The notes beneath the pieces are model-generated. The model had not been told where the DNA came from. It worked only from the letters and a program-made list of their open reading frames with translations, and made no database searches. A DNA stretch of 56,719 bases from Actinomycetota bacterium (lineage in GTDB: Bacteria > Actinomycetota > Acidimicrobiia > Acidimicrobiales > Palsa-688): positions 1 through 56,719 of the forward strand of contig JAJPKN010000040.1 in assembly GCA_021323695.1 (NCBI GenBank), given 5' to 3'. Of this stretch, positions 42,356 to 51,422 are shown in pieces; the first letter of the stretch is position 1, and every line of letters starts with the position of its first letter. A program made the translations under genes and the position numbers.

Positions 42356-43171
42356 CTACTGGCTGTCTGGGGGAACGGGAGCCTCTTCGGGACCGGCAGC
42401 TGCCGGCGCCTGGTTGCGAGCGGGTAGCTTCCCGGAGATCACGATGGTCGGGCCCAGGGAAGTCGCTTCCTGGCCCTCCAGCGGGCCGGACTTGGTGTGC
42501 GCCCGGTCGGGGCGGACCCGGGTGGCCCGTTTGCCATTGATCGTCACCTGCTCGGTGGCCAGCGGCGTTTCTATCTCGCTCACCCCGGCCATCCCCACGG
42601 GCCGCAGGTCCAGCTCGATGACCTTGGCGTTGAGCAGCTCCCTTATGGCCCGGCAGACCTCGAAGTCGGAGAGGTTGAGGGCGCGGCCGATCGCCCTCAG
42701 GTTCCGGCGCCCGTCCACTGCCGTGAGCACCCTCCACTGGTCCCGGTCCAAGGTCACCTGGCCTGGGTCCAGCTCGCTCACCAGCCGAGGCTGCACGTCC
42801 AGGCTGGGGATCAAAAGCTGCAGCTCCCGCCACTCAGCCAGGCGGCGGCGGGCCTGCTCCATGGCTTCGGAGACCTCCATGTTGGTCTCCCCCACAGGGG
42901 CCCCCAGCTTGCCTGGCTGGAACTCGAAGCTGCCCCGGTCGGTGCCCAGGAGCTCGAAGAAGATCTCTTGGACCTTGGTCGGGACGTCACCCGACACGGC
43001 CGCCGCTTGGTGCTCGGACTGGTCAGCGCCAACGATCTGGCCGTCGACCAAGAACAGGTTGGCGGTGAAAGACCGGCTGCGCACATGGAGGCGGCCTGTC
43101 ATCTTGCGTGAGGACATCAGCTCCAGCAGCGAGCTGAAGTCCAAGACGTCGAAGGTACCCTGTAGCGGCAT
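42356..43171 (-). CDS. DUF4388 (PatA N-terminal-like) protein
   Basis: A 271-residue protein starting MPLQGTFDVLDFSSLLELMS, with 'SRKMTGRLHVRSRSFTANLFLVDGQIVGAD' and FEFQPGKLGAPV, the DUF4388 pattern. Residues ~145-195 (QWRVLTAVDGRRNLRAIGRA, LNLSDFEVCRAIRELL) look like a winged-helix-type domain, followed by a disordered Pro/Ala-rich tail. DUF4388 proteins are often linked to gliding, two-component or GTPase signalling. ATG 43171 has GGGGAGG just upstream. No operon partner is evident. Role unknown, probably cytoplasmic signalling. Confidence 0.72.
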   Translation of the reverse strand: MPLQGTFDVLDFSSLLELMSSRKMTGRLHVRSRSFTANLFLVDGQIVGADQSEHQAAAVSGDVPTKVQEIFFELLGTDRGSFEFQPGKLGAPVGETNMEVSEAMEQARRRLAEWRELQLLIPSLDVQPRLVSELDPGQVTLDRDQWRVLTAVDGRRNLRAIGRALNLSDFEVCRAIRELLNAKVIELDLRPVGMAGVSEIETPLATEQVTINGKRATRVRPDRAHTKSGPLEGQEATSLGPTIVISGKLPARNQAPAAAGPEEAPVPPDSQ

Positions 43172-43364
43172 GTCCTCCCCATTCTGTCAGCCCTAGCGGC
43201 AAAAGGGTACCGGCGGGCCCCCACCGGGGGCGTGCAGGCAGCCCTGGCCCCGGCCGTGACCAGCCCCCCACCCCTTCCCGTCAGGTCCTTTAACCAAGTT
43301 GAGCTGGGCCGTGGTTCCTCAGGCCCCATGGCCGGCCCCCGCCCCCCCGTTGCCGCCGCAGCCT

Positions 43365-44060
43365 TCAGCTCAGCAACGAGGCGCTGGTGACCGCCCATCC
43401 CCCCTTCGCCCGGACCACCGTGAGCTGGAGCAGCTCGCTCTGGGCACCCCATCGGTAGGTGCAGTAGTCGCTCGACCGTTGCCCAGGGGTAGTGCTGCAC
43501 CCCCGGTACTGCACCCCCGCGGCCGGGAAGGCATGGGAAAACAGGAAGGCCACCGCACCGGGGCTGGCGACCGCGAGGGCCTGGGAGCGATCGTGGCGGT
43601 ACCAGGCCTCCACCACGTCATAGACGGCCTGCTCCGCGCTGGGCGCGGGCTGGCTCGGCCGCCAGGGGGCTGTCCGGTGGGCCGCCGCGGCCCCGGCCCG
43701 GCCGGTGGTGGTGGCCGGGTGGTGGGTGACGGGGCGGGCGCGGGGGGCTCGGCTGGCAGGGGCCCGGGTGACTGGGGCACGGGTGGCAGTGGCCTGCGTG
43801 GCTGGGGCCCGGGCGCGGGGGCTTGGGCTGGGAGCCGGGGCTGGGCCTGGCCCCTGGGCTGAGCCTTCTTCCTGGGTTGAGGTGGTCGTTCGCAGGCCAG
43901 CCGTGTGGGTGGCGCTGGTGCGGGTGGCCACCGCGCGGCCGCAGCTCCCGGCCCCCACCGCCAGCAGGAGCGCCAGCGTAGCCGCCACGGCACCTGGCCC
44001 ACTTGGGAGCCGCGGACTGGCCACGAGACGATGATGCCAGGACCGGGCGGGCAGGCGCAT
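43365..44060 (-). CDS. Putative lipoprotein / secreted protein with NTF2-like C terminus
   Basis: A 231-residue protein: basic N terminus, hydrophobic VAATLALLLAVGAGSCGRA with a possible lipobox Cys, a ~90-residue Pro/Thr/Ala-rich spacer and a C-terminal domain of ~90 residues (AEQAVYDVVEAWYRHDRSQA, FLFSHAFPAAGVQYRGCS, SELLQLTVVRAKGGWAVTSA) with the look of SnoaL/NTF2-type secreted modules. The C-terminal domain has two Cys that could form a disulfide. ATG 44060 places the signal region properly. Its promoter must lie in the 71 bp shared with the divergent membrane-protein gene. Function unknown. Confidence 0.6.
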   Translation of the reverse strand: MRLPARSWHHRLVASPRLPSGPGAVAATLALLLAVGAGSCGRAVATRTSATHTAGLRTTTSTQEEGSAQGPGPAPAPSPSPRARAPATQATATRAPVTRAPASRAPRARPVTHHPATTTGRAGAAAAHRTAPWRPSQPAPSAEQAVYDVVEAWYRHDRSQALAVASPGAVAFLFSHAFPAAGVQYRGCSTTPGQRSSDYCTYRWGAQSELLQLTVVRAKGGWAVTSASLLS

Positions 44061-44131
44061 GGCGGGTGCCCAGCCTGGCCAGGCAGTATGCAGTTGTGCT
44101 GGTGGCCGCAGCGGGGACCAGGGGCCAGGAC

Positions 44132-44749
44132 GTGGTGTTCTCGGTGCTGGTCGGTGCCCACGTGCTGGCTGCTCTGGCCGGGTTCGGGAGCATCGGCTTT
44201 GCTGGTTTCTACGGGGCGCGAGCGGCCCAGCTCGGCCCTGAGCAGCCAGACGAACATATAGAGGAGCTGCTGCGCTACTTTGCCGGGCCACCGCGCCTGT
44301 GGGTGGCGATCTTCGCGGTCCCCTTGCTTGGCCTCGGTGCCCTGGTCGAAGACCCTAACGGAGGAGGCCTCGGCCAGCCCTGGGCCGTGGCCGCGGTGGT
44401 TGTGTGGCTGCTCGCTGCCCTCGTTGCCGCCGGGCTCGTCATCCCCTCGGTCAACCAGGTAAGGGCTGTGCTCGTCGCCCCCACGCCGCCAGGAGCCCAG
44501 GCCCGGGCGCCGGTCGACCAGGTGAGAGCCATGCTCGTCGCCCGCACGCCAGCGGGAGGCCCGGCTGCGCCCGCCGCCTCGGCTGTGCCCAACACCTCGG
44601 CTGTGCCCGCCGCCTCGGGCCCGCCCGTCATCACCGATGGGGCGCCAGCCTCCCGCCTGGTCCGGGCCGGCCGGTTGGCCAGCGAGGGGGCAGCGGCATG
44701 CGACCTGCTTTTCCTTGTGGCGCTGGCCCTGATGGTCTGGCAGCCGTAA
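44132..44749 (+). CDS. DUF2269-like integral membrane protein
   Basis: About 205 residues with four hydrophobic helices: VVFSVLVGAHVLAALAGFGS, LWVAIFAVPLLGLGALV, WAVAAVVVWLLAALVAAGLV and CDLLFLVALALMVW. The first helix with its His and a following 'FYGARAA' is DUF2269-like. Between helices 3 and 4 an Ala/Pro-rich insert contains a duplicated QVRAxLVAxTP segment about 60 bp apart. GTG 44132 is chosen to begin at the first helix; an in-frame upstream start at 44093 is possible. Function unknown. Confidence 0.55.
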   Translation: MVFSVLVGAHVLAALAGFGSIGFAGFYGARAAQLGPEQPDEHIEELLRYFAGPPRLWVAIFAVPLLGLGALVEDPNGGGLGQPWAVAAVVVWLLAALVAAGLVIPSVNQVRAVLVAPTPPGAQARAPVDQVRAMLVARTPAGGPAAPAASAVPNTSAVPAASGPPVITDGAPASRLVRAGRLASEGAAACDLLFLVALALMVWQP

Positions 44750-44826
44750 GCACGACCTTACTTGCAGGTCCGTTGGTTGGTCATTGTACTGTCTGGCACC
44801 AGAATTGTTGCTAGGCACACCTTTCT

Positions 44827-44854
44827 TTGCACTGGCTCGTAGAACCGGTAAACT
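44827..44854 (+). promoter_or_regulatory. Promoter candidate for the fused E1 gene
   Basis: TTGCAC (44827-44832) and TAAACT (44849-44854) are separated by 16 bp and sit 9 bp before the ATG at 44864, so the transcript would be leaderless or nearly so. The local A+T content is higher than in surrounding DNA. Inferred from consensus only. Confidence 0.4.
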
Positions 44855-44863
44855 GCCCCGGAT

Positions 44864-47083
44864 ATGGCCTTAGCCGCCACCCATGGCCTTGTGGGCCCAG
44901 GCCAGCCATCCCCGAGGACGCCCGCCACCAGTCCTTTGCGCACCTCCAAGCGGGAGTTATATCGTGGCATCCCGGTCAGCGAACTGCTGGCAGATTATAA
45001 ACTGGCGTTGGTCTCGCGCTGCCTCGACGACAGGGAGATAACCCTTCAAAAGCAAAGCCGCGCCTATTTCCATATTTCTGGTGCAGGGCACGAGGCGCTT
45101 GGCCTGGCGCTGGCCCGGTCGCTTCGCCCAGGGTACGATTGGTTCTTCCCCTACTACCGGGACCGGGCGCTTGTCCTGGCGCTCGGCGTGACACCATTGG
45201 ACATGTTGCTGCAGGCCGTAGGTGCCGCCACCGACCCGGCATCAGGTGGGCGGCAGATGCCGTGCCATTTCGGCGCCCGGGAGCTCAACATCGTGAGCCA
45301 GTCGAGCCCTACGGGGAGCCAGTGCCTGCCCGCGGTCGGGTGCGCGGAGGCGGGGAGGTACATTTGGCACCACCGGGAAGCGCTCATGGAGGGTTGCACT
45401 GCCCACGGCGACGAGCTGACATATGTCTCGCTGGGAGAAGGGGCAACGTCTGAGGGAGAGTTCTGGGAAAGCCTGAACACCGCGTGCCAGATGAGGCTCC
45501 CGGTCCTCTATGTCGTGGCGGACAACGGTTATGCGATATCCGTCCGGGCCTCGCAGCAGGCTCCCGCCCCGGTGTCCAAGCTGGTCCAGGGTTTCCCCGG
45601 GCTTTCGGTCCATTTCCTCGACGGGTGCGACTATTTCGGGGTACGGGAGGCCGTACCCGACCTGGTGGCTTCGGTCCGCAGTGGCCACGGGCCGGCGCTT
45701 GTCCATGCTACCGTCACCCGCCCGTACTCGCACTCCTCTGCCGACAACCAGCTCAAGTACCGCTCCCGCCAGGAACTGGAAGAAGAGAAATGGCAGGACC
45801 CAGTTGCCCGCTTGGAGCGGGCGTTGGCCCAAGCTGGCCTGATCTCCTCCGAACAGGCGGCTCTTATGCGGGAAGAGGCCCGGCAGTTGGTGGCCAGCGC
45901 GGCCAAGGAGGCGCTCATGGCCCCCCGCCCGGACCCGGCCACGGTCAAGTCGCACCTGTTCAGCCTGGGTGCTTTCGGGCAGGCCGGGCACGAGGCAATG
46001 GGTGCCAGCTGCCTGGGCCACAGCGGCCCGGGCGGCAGCGAGGAGGGCGCCAAGGGATTGGGCGCCAGCGGGGAACCAGTGGTGCTCGGGGAGGCCATCC
46101 GCCGGGCGCTGGCTGAGGGCATGAGCGCCGACCCTCGGGTGAGGGTCTTTGGGGAGGACGTGGCTGACGCGCCCGACGAGCTGCTCGACGAGCTGGAGGG
46201 CCAAGGCGGGGTGTTCGGGGTCACCCTTGGCCTGCAGAGGCGCTTTGGCTCGGACCGCTGCTACAACACGCCCCTGGCCGAGGCCAACATAGTGGGCCGG
46301 GCCGTCGGCCAGGGCCTGCGAGGGCTGCGGCCAGTCCCGGAGATCCAGTTCTTCGATTACATATGGCCGGCCATGCAGCAGATCAAGAGCGAGGCAGCCA
46401 CCATGCGCTGGCGCTCGAACGGGGCCTGGGCGAGCCCACTTGTGCTCCGGGTGGCCATCGGGGGTTATGTGAGCGGTGGGGCCATCTGGCACTCGCAGTC
46501 CGGGGTGTCCATGTTCGCTGGGGTCCCCGGCCTGGTGGTGGTCATGCCATCCCGGTCCAGGGACGCCGTGGGCCTCCTGCGCACCGCCCTGGCGGGCGAA
46601 GACCCCGTGCTCTTCTTGGAGCACAAGCACCTCTACCGTCAGCATTACACCGAAGACCCCTTCCCGGAACCGGGTTTCCGAGTGCCTTTTGGGGTGGGCA
46701 GCGTGGCCCAGGCCGGCCGGGACCTGACCGTCGTGACCTATGGCGCTACCGTCCAGCGCGCCTTGAAGGCGGCTGCCGCCACTGGGGCCAGCATCGAAGT
46801 GATCGACCTGCGCTCCCTCATGCCCTGGGACAAAGAACTGGTGGCGGGGTCCGTAGCCCGCACTGGGCGGCTGCTGGTCGTGTCCGAGGACAACTTGACC
46901 TGTGGCTTTGGTGCCGAGGTGGCGGCTTGGGTGGGCGAGCATTGCTTCGGCGACCTCGACGCACCCGTGAGCAGGCTGGGGGCGCAGGACACCCCAGTGG
47001 CCTACGAGCCTGGGCTGGAACGAGCGGTCCTGCCTCAGGTGGAGACGATCGAGGCAGCTGTCCGGCGCTTGTTGGAGCTGTGA
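44864..47083 (+). CDS. Fused alpha-beta 2-oxo acid dehydrogenase E1
   Basis: A 739-residue protein joining both E1 subunits. The alpha part (residues ~30-370) has SRCLDDREITLQKQSRAYF, FPYYRDRALVLALG and the thiamine-pyrophosphate motif GEGATSEGEFWESLN ... VVADNGYAISV (191-226). A Gly-rich linker leads to the beta part (~405-739) with VVLGEAIRRALAEGMSADPR, VFGEDVADAPDEL, NTPLAEANIVGRAVGQGLRG, EIQFFDYIWPAMQQI and EVIDLRSLMPWDKELV. It most resembles branched-chain 2-oxoisovalerate dehydrogenase E1, which decarboxylates the 2-oxo acid and acylates the lipoyl group of E2. No E2 or E3 gene lies nearby. Product branched acyl-CoAs prime branched fatty acids; this is a possible link to the lipid genes upstream. 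Confidence 0.88.
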   Translation: MALAATHGLVGPGQPSPRTPATSPLRTSKRELYRGIPVSELLADYKLALVSRCLDDREITLQKQSRAYFHISGAGHEALGLALARSLRPGYDWFFPYYRDRALVLALGVTPLDMLLQAVGAATDPASGGRQMPCHFGARELNIVSQSSPTGSQCLPAVGCAEAGRYIWHHREALMEGCTAHGDELTYVSLGEGATSEGEFWESLNTACQMRLPVLYVVADNGYAISVRASQQAPAPVSKLVQGFPGLSVHFLDGCDYFGVREAVPDLVASVRSGHGPALVHATVTRPYSHSSADNQLKYRSRQELEEEKWQDPVARLERALAQAGLISSEQAALMREEARQLVASAAKEALMAPRPDPATVKSHLFSLGAFGQAGHEAMGASCLGHSGPGGSEEGAKGLGASGEPVVLGEAIRRALAEGMSADPRVRVFGEDVADAPDELLDELEGQGGVFGVTLGLQRRFGSDRCYNTPLAEANIVGRAVGQGLRGLRPVPEIQFFDYIWPAMQQIKSEAATMRWRSNGAWASPLVLRVAIGGYVSGGAIWHSQSGVSMFAGVPGLVVVMPSRSRDAVGLLRTALAGEDPVLFLEHKHLYRQHYTEDPFPEPGFRVPFGVGSVAQAGRDLTVVTYGATVQRALKAAAATGASIEVIDLRSLMPWDKELVAGSVARTGRLLVVSEDNLTCGFGAEVAAWVGEHCFGDLDAPVSRLGAQDTPVAYEPGLERAVLPQVETIEAAVRRLLEL

Positions 47084-47110
47084 GGCCGGGCCGCTACGAT
47101 CCGCTGACAG

Positions 47111-49621
47111 ATGTCCCGCTTCCCCCGCCTTGCCCTGGTCGTGGCCATGGCGGGGCCCATCCTGGCCGCGGGCCTGGCGGCGCTGGCCTATTCCTCCAGC
47201 CGCCTGGTGCACGACTCGGCGTCTGCGACCGAGCTGCCGTTGGCTTGTGGCGGCGCCACGGCCGATGTCCCCTCGGTGGTCTATGCGGCCGACGGGTCTG
47301 TCCTGGCCACCTTGCGCTCGGCCTTCAACCGCCAGCCGGTGCCTCTGAGCCGGATCTCCCCTACCTTGGTAGCCGCCGTCTTGGACACCGAAGACCACGC
47401 TTTCTGGGCCCACGGGGGAGTGGACGTGAGGTCCATCGCCAGGGCCTTTGTAGCCGACGCGGCAGCAGGTTCGGCGGTCCAGGGCGGCTCGACCATAGCC
47501 CAGCAGCTGGTGAAGCAGACCTACCTCGGCAGCGAGAAAAGCCTTGTGCGCAAGATGCGAGAGGCCGTGCTGGCCGAGCGGTTGGAGCAGAAGTGCACCA
47601 AGCGCCAGGTCCTCGATGACTACTTGAACACGGTCTACCTGGGCAACGGTGCCTACGGCGTGCAGGCGGCAGCCGAGGAGTACTTCAACCGGGACGCGGC
47701 CCACCTGAGCGTGGCCCAGTCCGCCCTACTGGCCGGCCTGATCCAAGCGCCCAGCGGTTACGACCCCATCACCAACCCGCTCGGGGCCAGGGAACGGCGT
47801 AGCCAGGTCCTGGCCAACATGGTCCATTACGGGGCCATCACGCCCCAGCAAGCTGCGGCGGCCAACGCCACGCCCTTGCCGACCGTGGTCCATGAGGCCC
47901 CCACCCTCAGCTACACGAGCCACGGTTACTACCTGGACCAGGTGGTCAACATGCTGCTAGGCCCGGGTAGCCCGCTTGGCGCCACGCTGGCCCAGCGCGA
48001 ACAGGAGCTGTTCGCCGGAGGGCTCAAGATCTACACCAACGAGGTCCCCTCCTTGCAGGCCTACGCGCAGCACGTGGCCGTAGCCGACATCCCGCCGGCC
48101 CTCTCCAAGGTGGAGGCCGCGTTGGCGGTGATCGACCCTCGTACGGGAGACGTCGAGGCGCTGGTGGGTGGCAATGGCCGCAGCCAGTTCGACGTCGCCA
48201 CCCAAGGCCAGCGCCAACCTGGGTCCGGCTTCAAGCTTTTCACCCTCATAGGGGCGCTTGAAGAGGGCTACAACGTGGAGGACTCGGTCCTGGCCGCTTC
48301 GCCTTGCGCCGTGGTCTTCCCGGGGGACCCCTACGGCAACGGCTATGACGCCCAGCACCCCCTGCACAACGACCCCGGCCAGCCCTCGGGTGAAGTGACG
48401 CTGGTGCAGGCCACGGCTTTGTCCATCAACTGTGCGTACCTGCGTGTCGCTCACGAAGTCGGCTTGGCCAAAGTGGTCGATGTGGCCAAGAGCATGGGCT
48501 TGTCCGATGCCACCCTGAGCCCCCTGACCCCCTCGCTCGTATTGGGCACCGAGGCGGTGAGGCCGATAGAGATGGCAGCGGCCTACGCGACTGTCGCCGA
48601 CGGCGGCATCTACCATGAGCCCAGTTTTGTCAACGAGGTAAAAGACAGCACTGGGTCGGTCATTTACCGGGCTGACCTGACAGGCCGGCGCGTGTTCTCA
48701 GAGCAGGTCGCCGCTGAGGCTCTCGTCGCTTTGCGGGCGACGGTCCAGTACGGCACGGGCACCGCGGCCGCGCTCCCCAACCAGGAAGTGGCCGGCAAGA
48801 CTGGGACCACGGAGCAAAGCGTGGACGCATGGTTCAACGGGGTCACCCCGGACCTGGCTGCTTCGGTGTGGATGGGCGACCCAGACGGCGAAGTGCCAAT
48901 GTACGACAACGGGGTGGAGGTCTACGGGGCCAGTTACCCGACGCAGATCTGGCACGACGTAGCAGCCTTCGCGCTCCGGGACGCGCCTGTGGCGTCGTTC
49001 CCGCCCCCTGACCCTGCGCTGGTGCCTCCCATCAAGTACATCGACTCACCCGCCCTGCGCCGCGACGACTTGTTCTCCCATGGTGGGGCAGGGCCGGCCA
49101 CATGCGTGGCCAGCGGTGCCAAGCAGCCGTGCCCGACGCGGCCGGCCACCACCACGACCCTGGCCCCGGCCACGACCGCCGTTCCCCTCACAACTGTCGC
49201 TCCCGCCACAACCTCGGCCCCCGCCACCGTCAGGGCCCCAGCCACGACCCTGGCCCCAGCCACGACCGCCCCGCCTACGGCACCAGCAGGCACGGCCGCA
49301 CCTCCCCGCCCCAGCCCACAGCCGGCCCCGGCCACCACGGCCCCGCCGACCACGGCCCCGCCGACCACGGCCCCAGCGACCACGGCCTCCCCGGCCACCA
49401 CGGCCCCAGCGACCACGGCCCCAGCGACCACCGCCTCCCCGGCCACCACGGCGTCTCCCTTGGCTACTGTCCCCCCTCCAAGCCAAGCACCCCCAGCCCG
49501 GCCCCAGCCCCCAGCCACCACGGCGGCCCAGGCCAGCGCCCCGGCAACCACTTCGTCGGCTCAACCGCTGAGCACGGCCCAGGCTACGGCCCCTCCGGCC
49601 GGCCCGGGAGGCGGGCCGTGA
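47111..49621 (+). CDS. Bifunctional class A penicillin-binding protein
   Basis: An 836-residue peptidoglycan polymerase with an N-terminal membrane anchor (LALVVAMAGPILAAGLAALA). The GT51 glycosyltransferase has Glu94 in LDTEDHAFWAHGGVD, then QGGSTIAQQLVKQTYLG and EYFNRDAAHLSVAQSALLAG. The transpeptidase has Ser372-x-x-Lys375 (QPGSGFKLFTL), S438-x-N440 (ALSINCAYLR) and K563TG (VAGKTGTTEQS). All catalytic motifs are present. The C-terminal ~165 residues are a Thr/Pro/Ala tail of ATTAPPTT-type repeats, probably spanning the wall. The stop overlaps the next gene by GTGA. Confidence 0.93.
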   Translation: MSRFPRLALVVAMAGPILAAGLAALAYSSSRLVHDSASATELPLACGGATADVPSVVYAADGSVLATLRSAFNRQPVPLSRISPTLVAAVLDTEDHAFWAHGGVDVRSIARAFVADAAAGSAVQGGSTIAQQLVKQTYLGSEKSLVRKMREAVLAERLEQKCTKRQVLDDYLNTVYLGNGAYGVQAAAEEYFNRDAAHLSVAQSALLAGLIQAPSGYDPITNPLGARERRSQVLANMVHYGAITPQQAAAANATPLPTVVHEAPTLSYTSHGYYLDQVVNMLLGPGSPLGATLAQREQELFAGGLKIYTNEVPSLQAYAQHVAVADIPPALSKVEAALAVIDPRTGDVEALVGGNGRSQFDVATQGQRQPGSGFKLFTLIGALEEGYNVEDSVLAASPCAVVFPGDPYGNGYDAQHPLHNDPGQPSGEVTLVQATALSINCAYLRVAHEVGLAKVVDVAKSMGLSDATLSPLTPSLVLGTEAVRPIEMAAAYATVADGGIYHEPSFVNEVKDSTGSVIYRADLTGRRVFSEQVAAEALVALRATVQYGTGTAAALPNQEVAGKTGTTEQSVDAWFNGVTPDLAASVWMGDPDGEVPMYDNGVEVYGASYPTQIWHDVAAFALRDAPVASFPPPDPALVPPIKYIDSPALRRDDLFSHGGAGPATCVASGAKQPCPTRPATTTTLAPATTAVPLTTVAPATTSAPATVRAPATTLAPATTAPPTAPAGTAAPPRPSPQPAPATTAPPTTAPPTTAPATTASPATTAPATTAPATTASPATTASPLATVPPPSQAPPARPQPPATTAAQASAPATTSSAQPLSTAQATAPPAGPGGGP

Positions 49622-50346
49622 CCAGCGCCGACTTGGAAGCTCTGCTGGCGTTGCAGGACCTCGACACCCGGGTGGACCAAGAGAGGCACCGCAAGGCCAC
49701 CCTGCCCGAACGTGCCCGCTTGAACGAACTGCTGGCCGAGATGGCCGACAAGGAGGCGCACAAGGCTGCTGTCCTGGCCGGTCGCAACGAGGTGGCCGCC
49801 CGCCAGGCAGAGGTGGAAAGGGAACTACAGGCCACTGAGGCCAGGATCGCCCAAGTGCGCTCCCGGCTGTACAGCCGGGACGTGACGGCAACCAGGGAGC
49901 TGCAGTCTTTGGCAGCCGATGAGGACTTGTTGCGCAAGCGGGCCTCGGAGCTGGAGGACCGGGCCCTGGCCCTGATGGACGAAATAGAACCCCTGGACAC
50001 CCAAGTGGCTTCCCTGGAGGCTGACCTGGCTGACCTGGGGGCCCGCCGGGCGGAGGCAGCCAAGGCGCTCGAGGCCGCCGAGGCCCAAGTCGACCAAGGG
50101 CTGGCGGAGCTGTTGGGCCGTCGCCCGGGCGCCCAGAGCCAAGTGCCGGCGTCGTTGTTGGCCACCTACGAACGCCTGCGGGAGCGCCTGGGGGGAGTAG
50201 CAGTGGCCCGCTTGGTGGGAGGCCGCTGCGACGGCTGCCACCTCTCGCTCCCGGCGATGGAACTGGACCGCATCCGCCACACCCCCCCTGGTTCGCTCGA
50301 GTTCTGCGAGCAGTGCGGGCGGATCTTGGTCGTGGTCGGGAATTGA
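49618..50346 (+). CDS. Coiled-coil C4 zinc-ribbon protein (CdsZ-like)
   Basis: A 242-residue protein. Residues ~1-170 are a long antiparallel coiled coil (SADLEALLALQDLDTRVDQE, ELQATEARIAQVRSRLYSRD, LEDRALALMDEIEPLDTQVA); the C terminus holds a C4 zinc ribbon, RCDGCHLSLP and EFCEQCGRILVV. This is the widespread family once annotated as DksA/CT398-like and next to RNase H or Nif3 genes in other Actinobacteria. The exact role is uncertain; nucleic acid-associated scaffold or chaperone functions have been proposed. GTG 49618 lies inside the PBP stop, so it is coupled to it. Confidence 0.85.
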   Translation: MTSADLEALLALQDLDTRVDQERHRKATLPERARLNELLAEMADKEAHKAAVLAGRNEVAARQAEVERELQATEARIAQVRSRLYSRDVTATRELQSLAADEDLLRKRASELEDRALALMDEIEPLDTQVASLEADLADLGARRAEAAKALEAAEAQVDQGLAELLGRRPGAQSQVPASLLATYERLRERLGGVAVARLVGGRCDGCHLSLPAMELDRIRHTPPGSLEFCEQCGRILVVVGN

Positions 50347-50447
50347 CCGGGCTTTGCCCCGGGGGCGAGGCGCTGCCCGGGGACGAGGCGGCGCCGAAGG
50401 ACGAGCAGGTGGATGGCCACCAGGGGCCCGTCCCGGCTGTCGTGGCC

Positions 50448-51368
50448 ATGGGCCCGGCTCAGGTCAGGGTGGGCACGTGCTCGTGGGCCGACCCGACGCT
50501 CGTCAAGCAGACGGCCTGGTACCCCAAGCGCTCGATGAGCCCGGCCGAGCGGCTGGGGTACTACGCGACGCAGTTCTCCTTGGTGGAGGTGGACGCCACT
50601 TACTACCGTCCGCCCTCGCGGGAGCTGGCCCGGTCCTGGGCTGGGAGGGTGCCCCCGGGGTTCTGCTTCGACGTGAAGGCCTACGGGCTGCTAACGGGCC
50701 ACCCCGTGGACCTGGCGACCCTGTGGCCGGACATCCGGGACTTGGCCCCCGAAGAGGCGCGCCAGCGGGGCCGGGTCTATGCCCACCACCTGCCTCCTGA
50801 GGCCATCGAGGAGGCCTGGGCCCGGTTCGTGGACGCCCTCGGGCCTCTCCGGGAGGCTGGGCGCCTGGGCGGGATCCTGTTGCAGTACCCACCGTGGTTC
50901 GTCCCCTCGCGGGCCAACCGGGAGGAGCTCGAGCGCCTCCAGGGGCGCTTAGGAGGGCTACTAGGTTATGCCGAGCTGCGCGCCCCGGGCTGGCTGGCCC
51001 CCGGGGAACGCTCCCGCACCCTGGCGCTGTTGCGTGACCTCGGCCTGGCCCACGTGGTGGTGGACGCCCCCCCGTCGTCTGGCCTGGTGCCGGTGGTGGA
51101 GGTGACGCAGCCGGACCTGGCCGTGGTGCGGTTCCACGGGCGCTCGGGTGCCACCTGGAACGCTCGCCACCAGAGCGCGGCCGAGCGGTTCCGCTACCTC
51201 TATGACCAAGACGAGCTGCTGGAGTGGGTGCCCCGGGCACGCGCCCTGGCGGAGCGGGCCTCCCGGGTGCACCTCCTCATGAACAACTGCTACCAGGACT
51301 ATGGGGTGCGCAATGCTGCCCAGCTGGCCCGCCTGCTGTTGGAGGCCGCGGCCACGGGCAGCCCTTAG
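50448..51368 (+). CDS. DUF72 (YecE-like) protein
   Basis: A 306-residue TIM-barrel-like protein. VRVGTCSWADPTLVKQTAWY near the N terminus, YYATQFSLVEVDATYYRPPS, LGGILLQYPPWFVPS, VVVDAPPS and VVRFHGRSG...W plus VHLLMNNCYQDYGVRNAAQL match DUF72, a conserved family of unknown biochemistry. ATG 50448 is preferred over the upstream in-frame start at 50313, which would overlap the zinc-ribbon gene. Same strand, 101 bp downstream of that gene. Confidence 0.87.
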   Translation: MGPAQVRVGTCSWADPTLVKQTAWYPKRSMSPAERLGYYATQFSLVEVDATYYRPPSRELARSWAGRVPPGFCFDVKAYGLLTGHPVDLATLWPDIRDLAPEEARQRGRVYAHHLPPEAIEEAWARFVDALGPLREAGRLGGILLQYPPWFVPSRANREELERLQGRLGGLLGYAELRAPGWLAPGERSRTLALLRDLGLAHVVVDAPPSSGLVPVVEVTQPDLAVVRFHGRSGATWNARHQSAAERFRYLYDQDELLEWVPRARALAERASRVHLLMNNCYQDYGVRNAAQLARLLLEAAATGSP

Positions 51369-51422
51369 GGCCGCCTCCCGGGCGGGCGAGCCGGGGCGCA
51401 CCTTGGCTAAGTTGTGGCCTAA

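Noticed and set aside
49135..49615. Separate mucin-like or serine/threonine-rich secreted gene
   Set aside because: The Thr/Pro-rich sequence is in frame with the penicillin-binding protein and is its wall-spanning tail; other frames are shadows.
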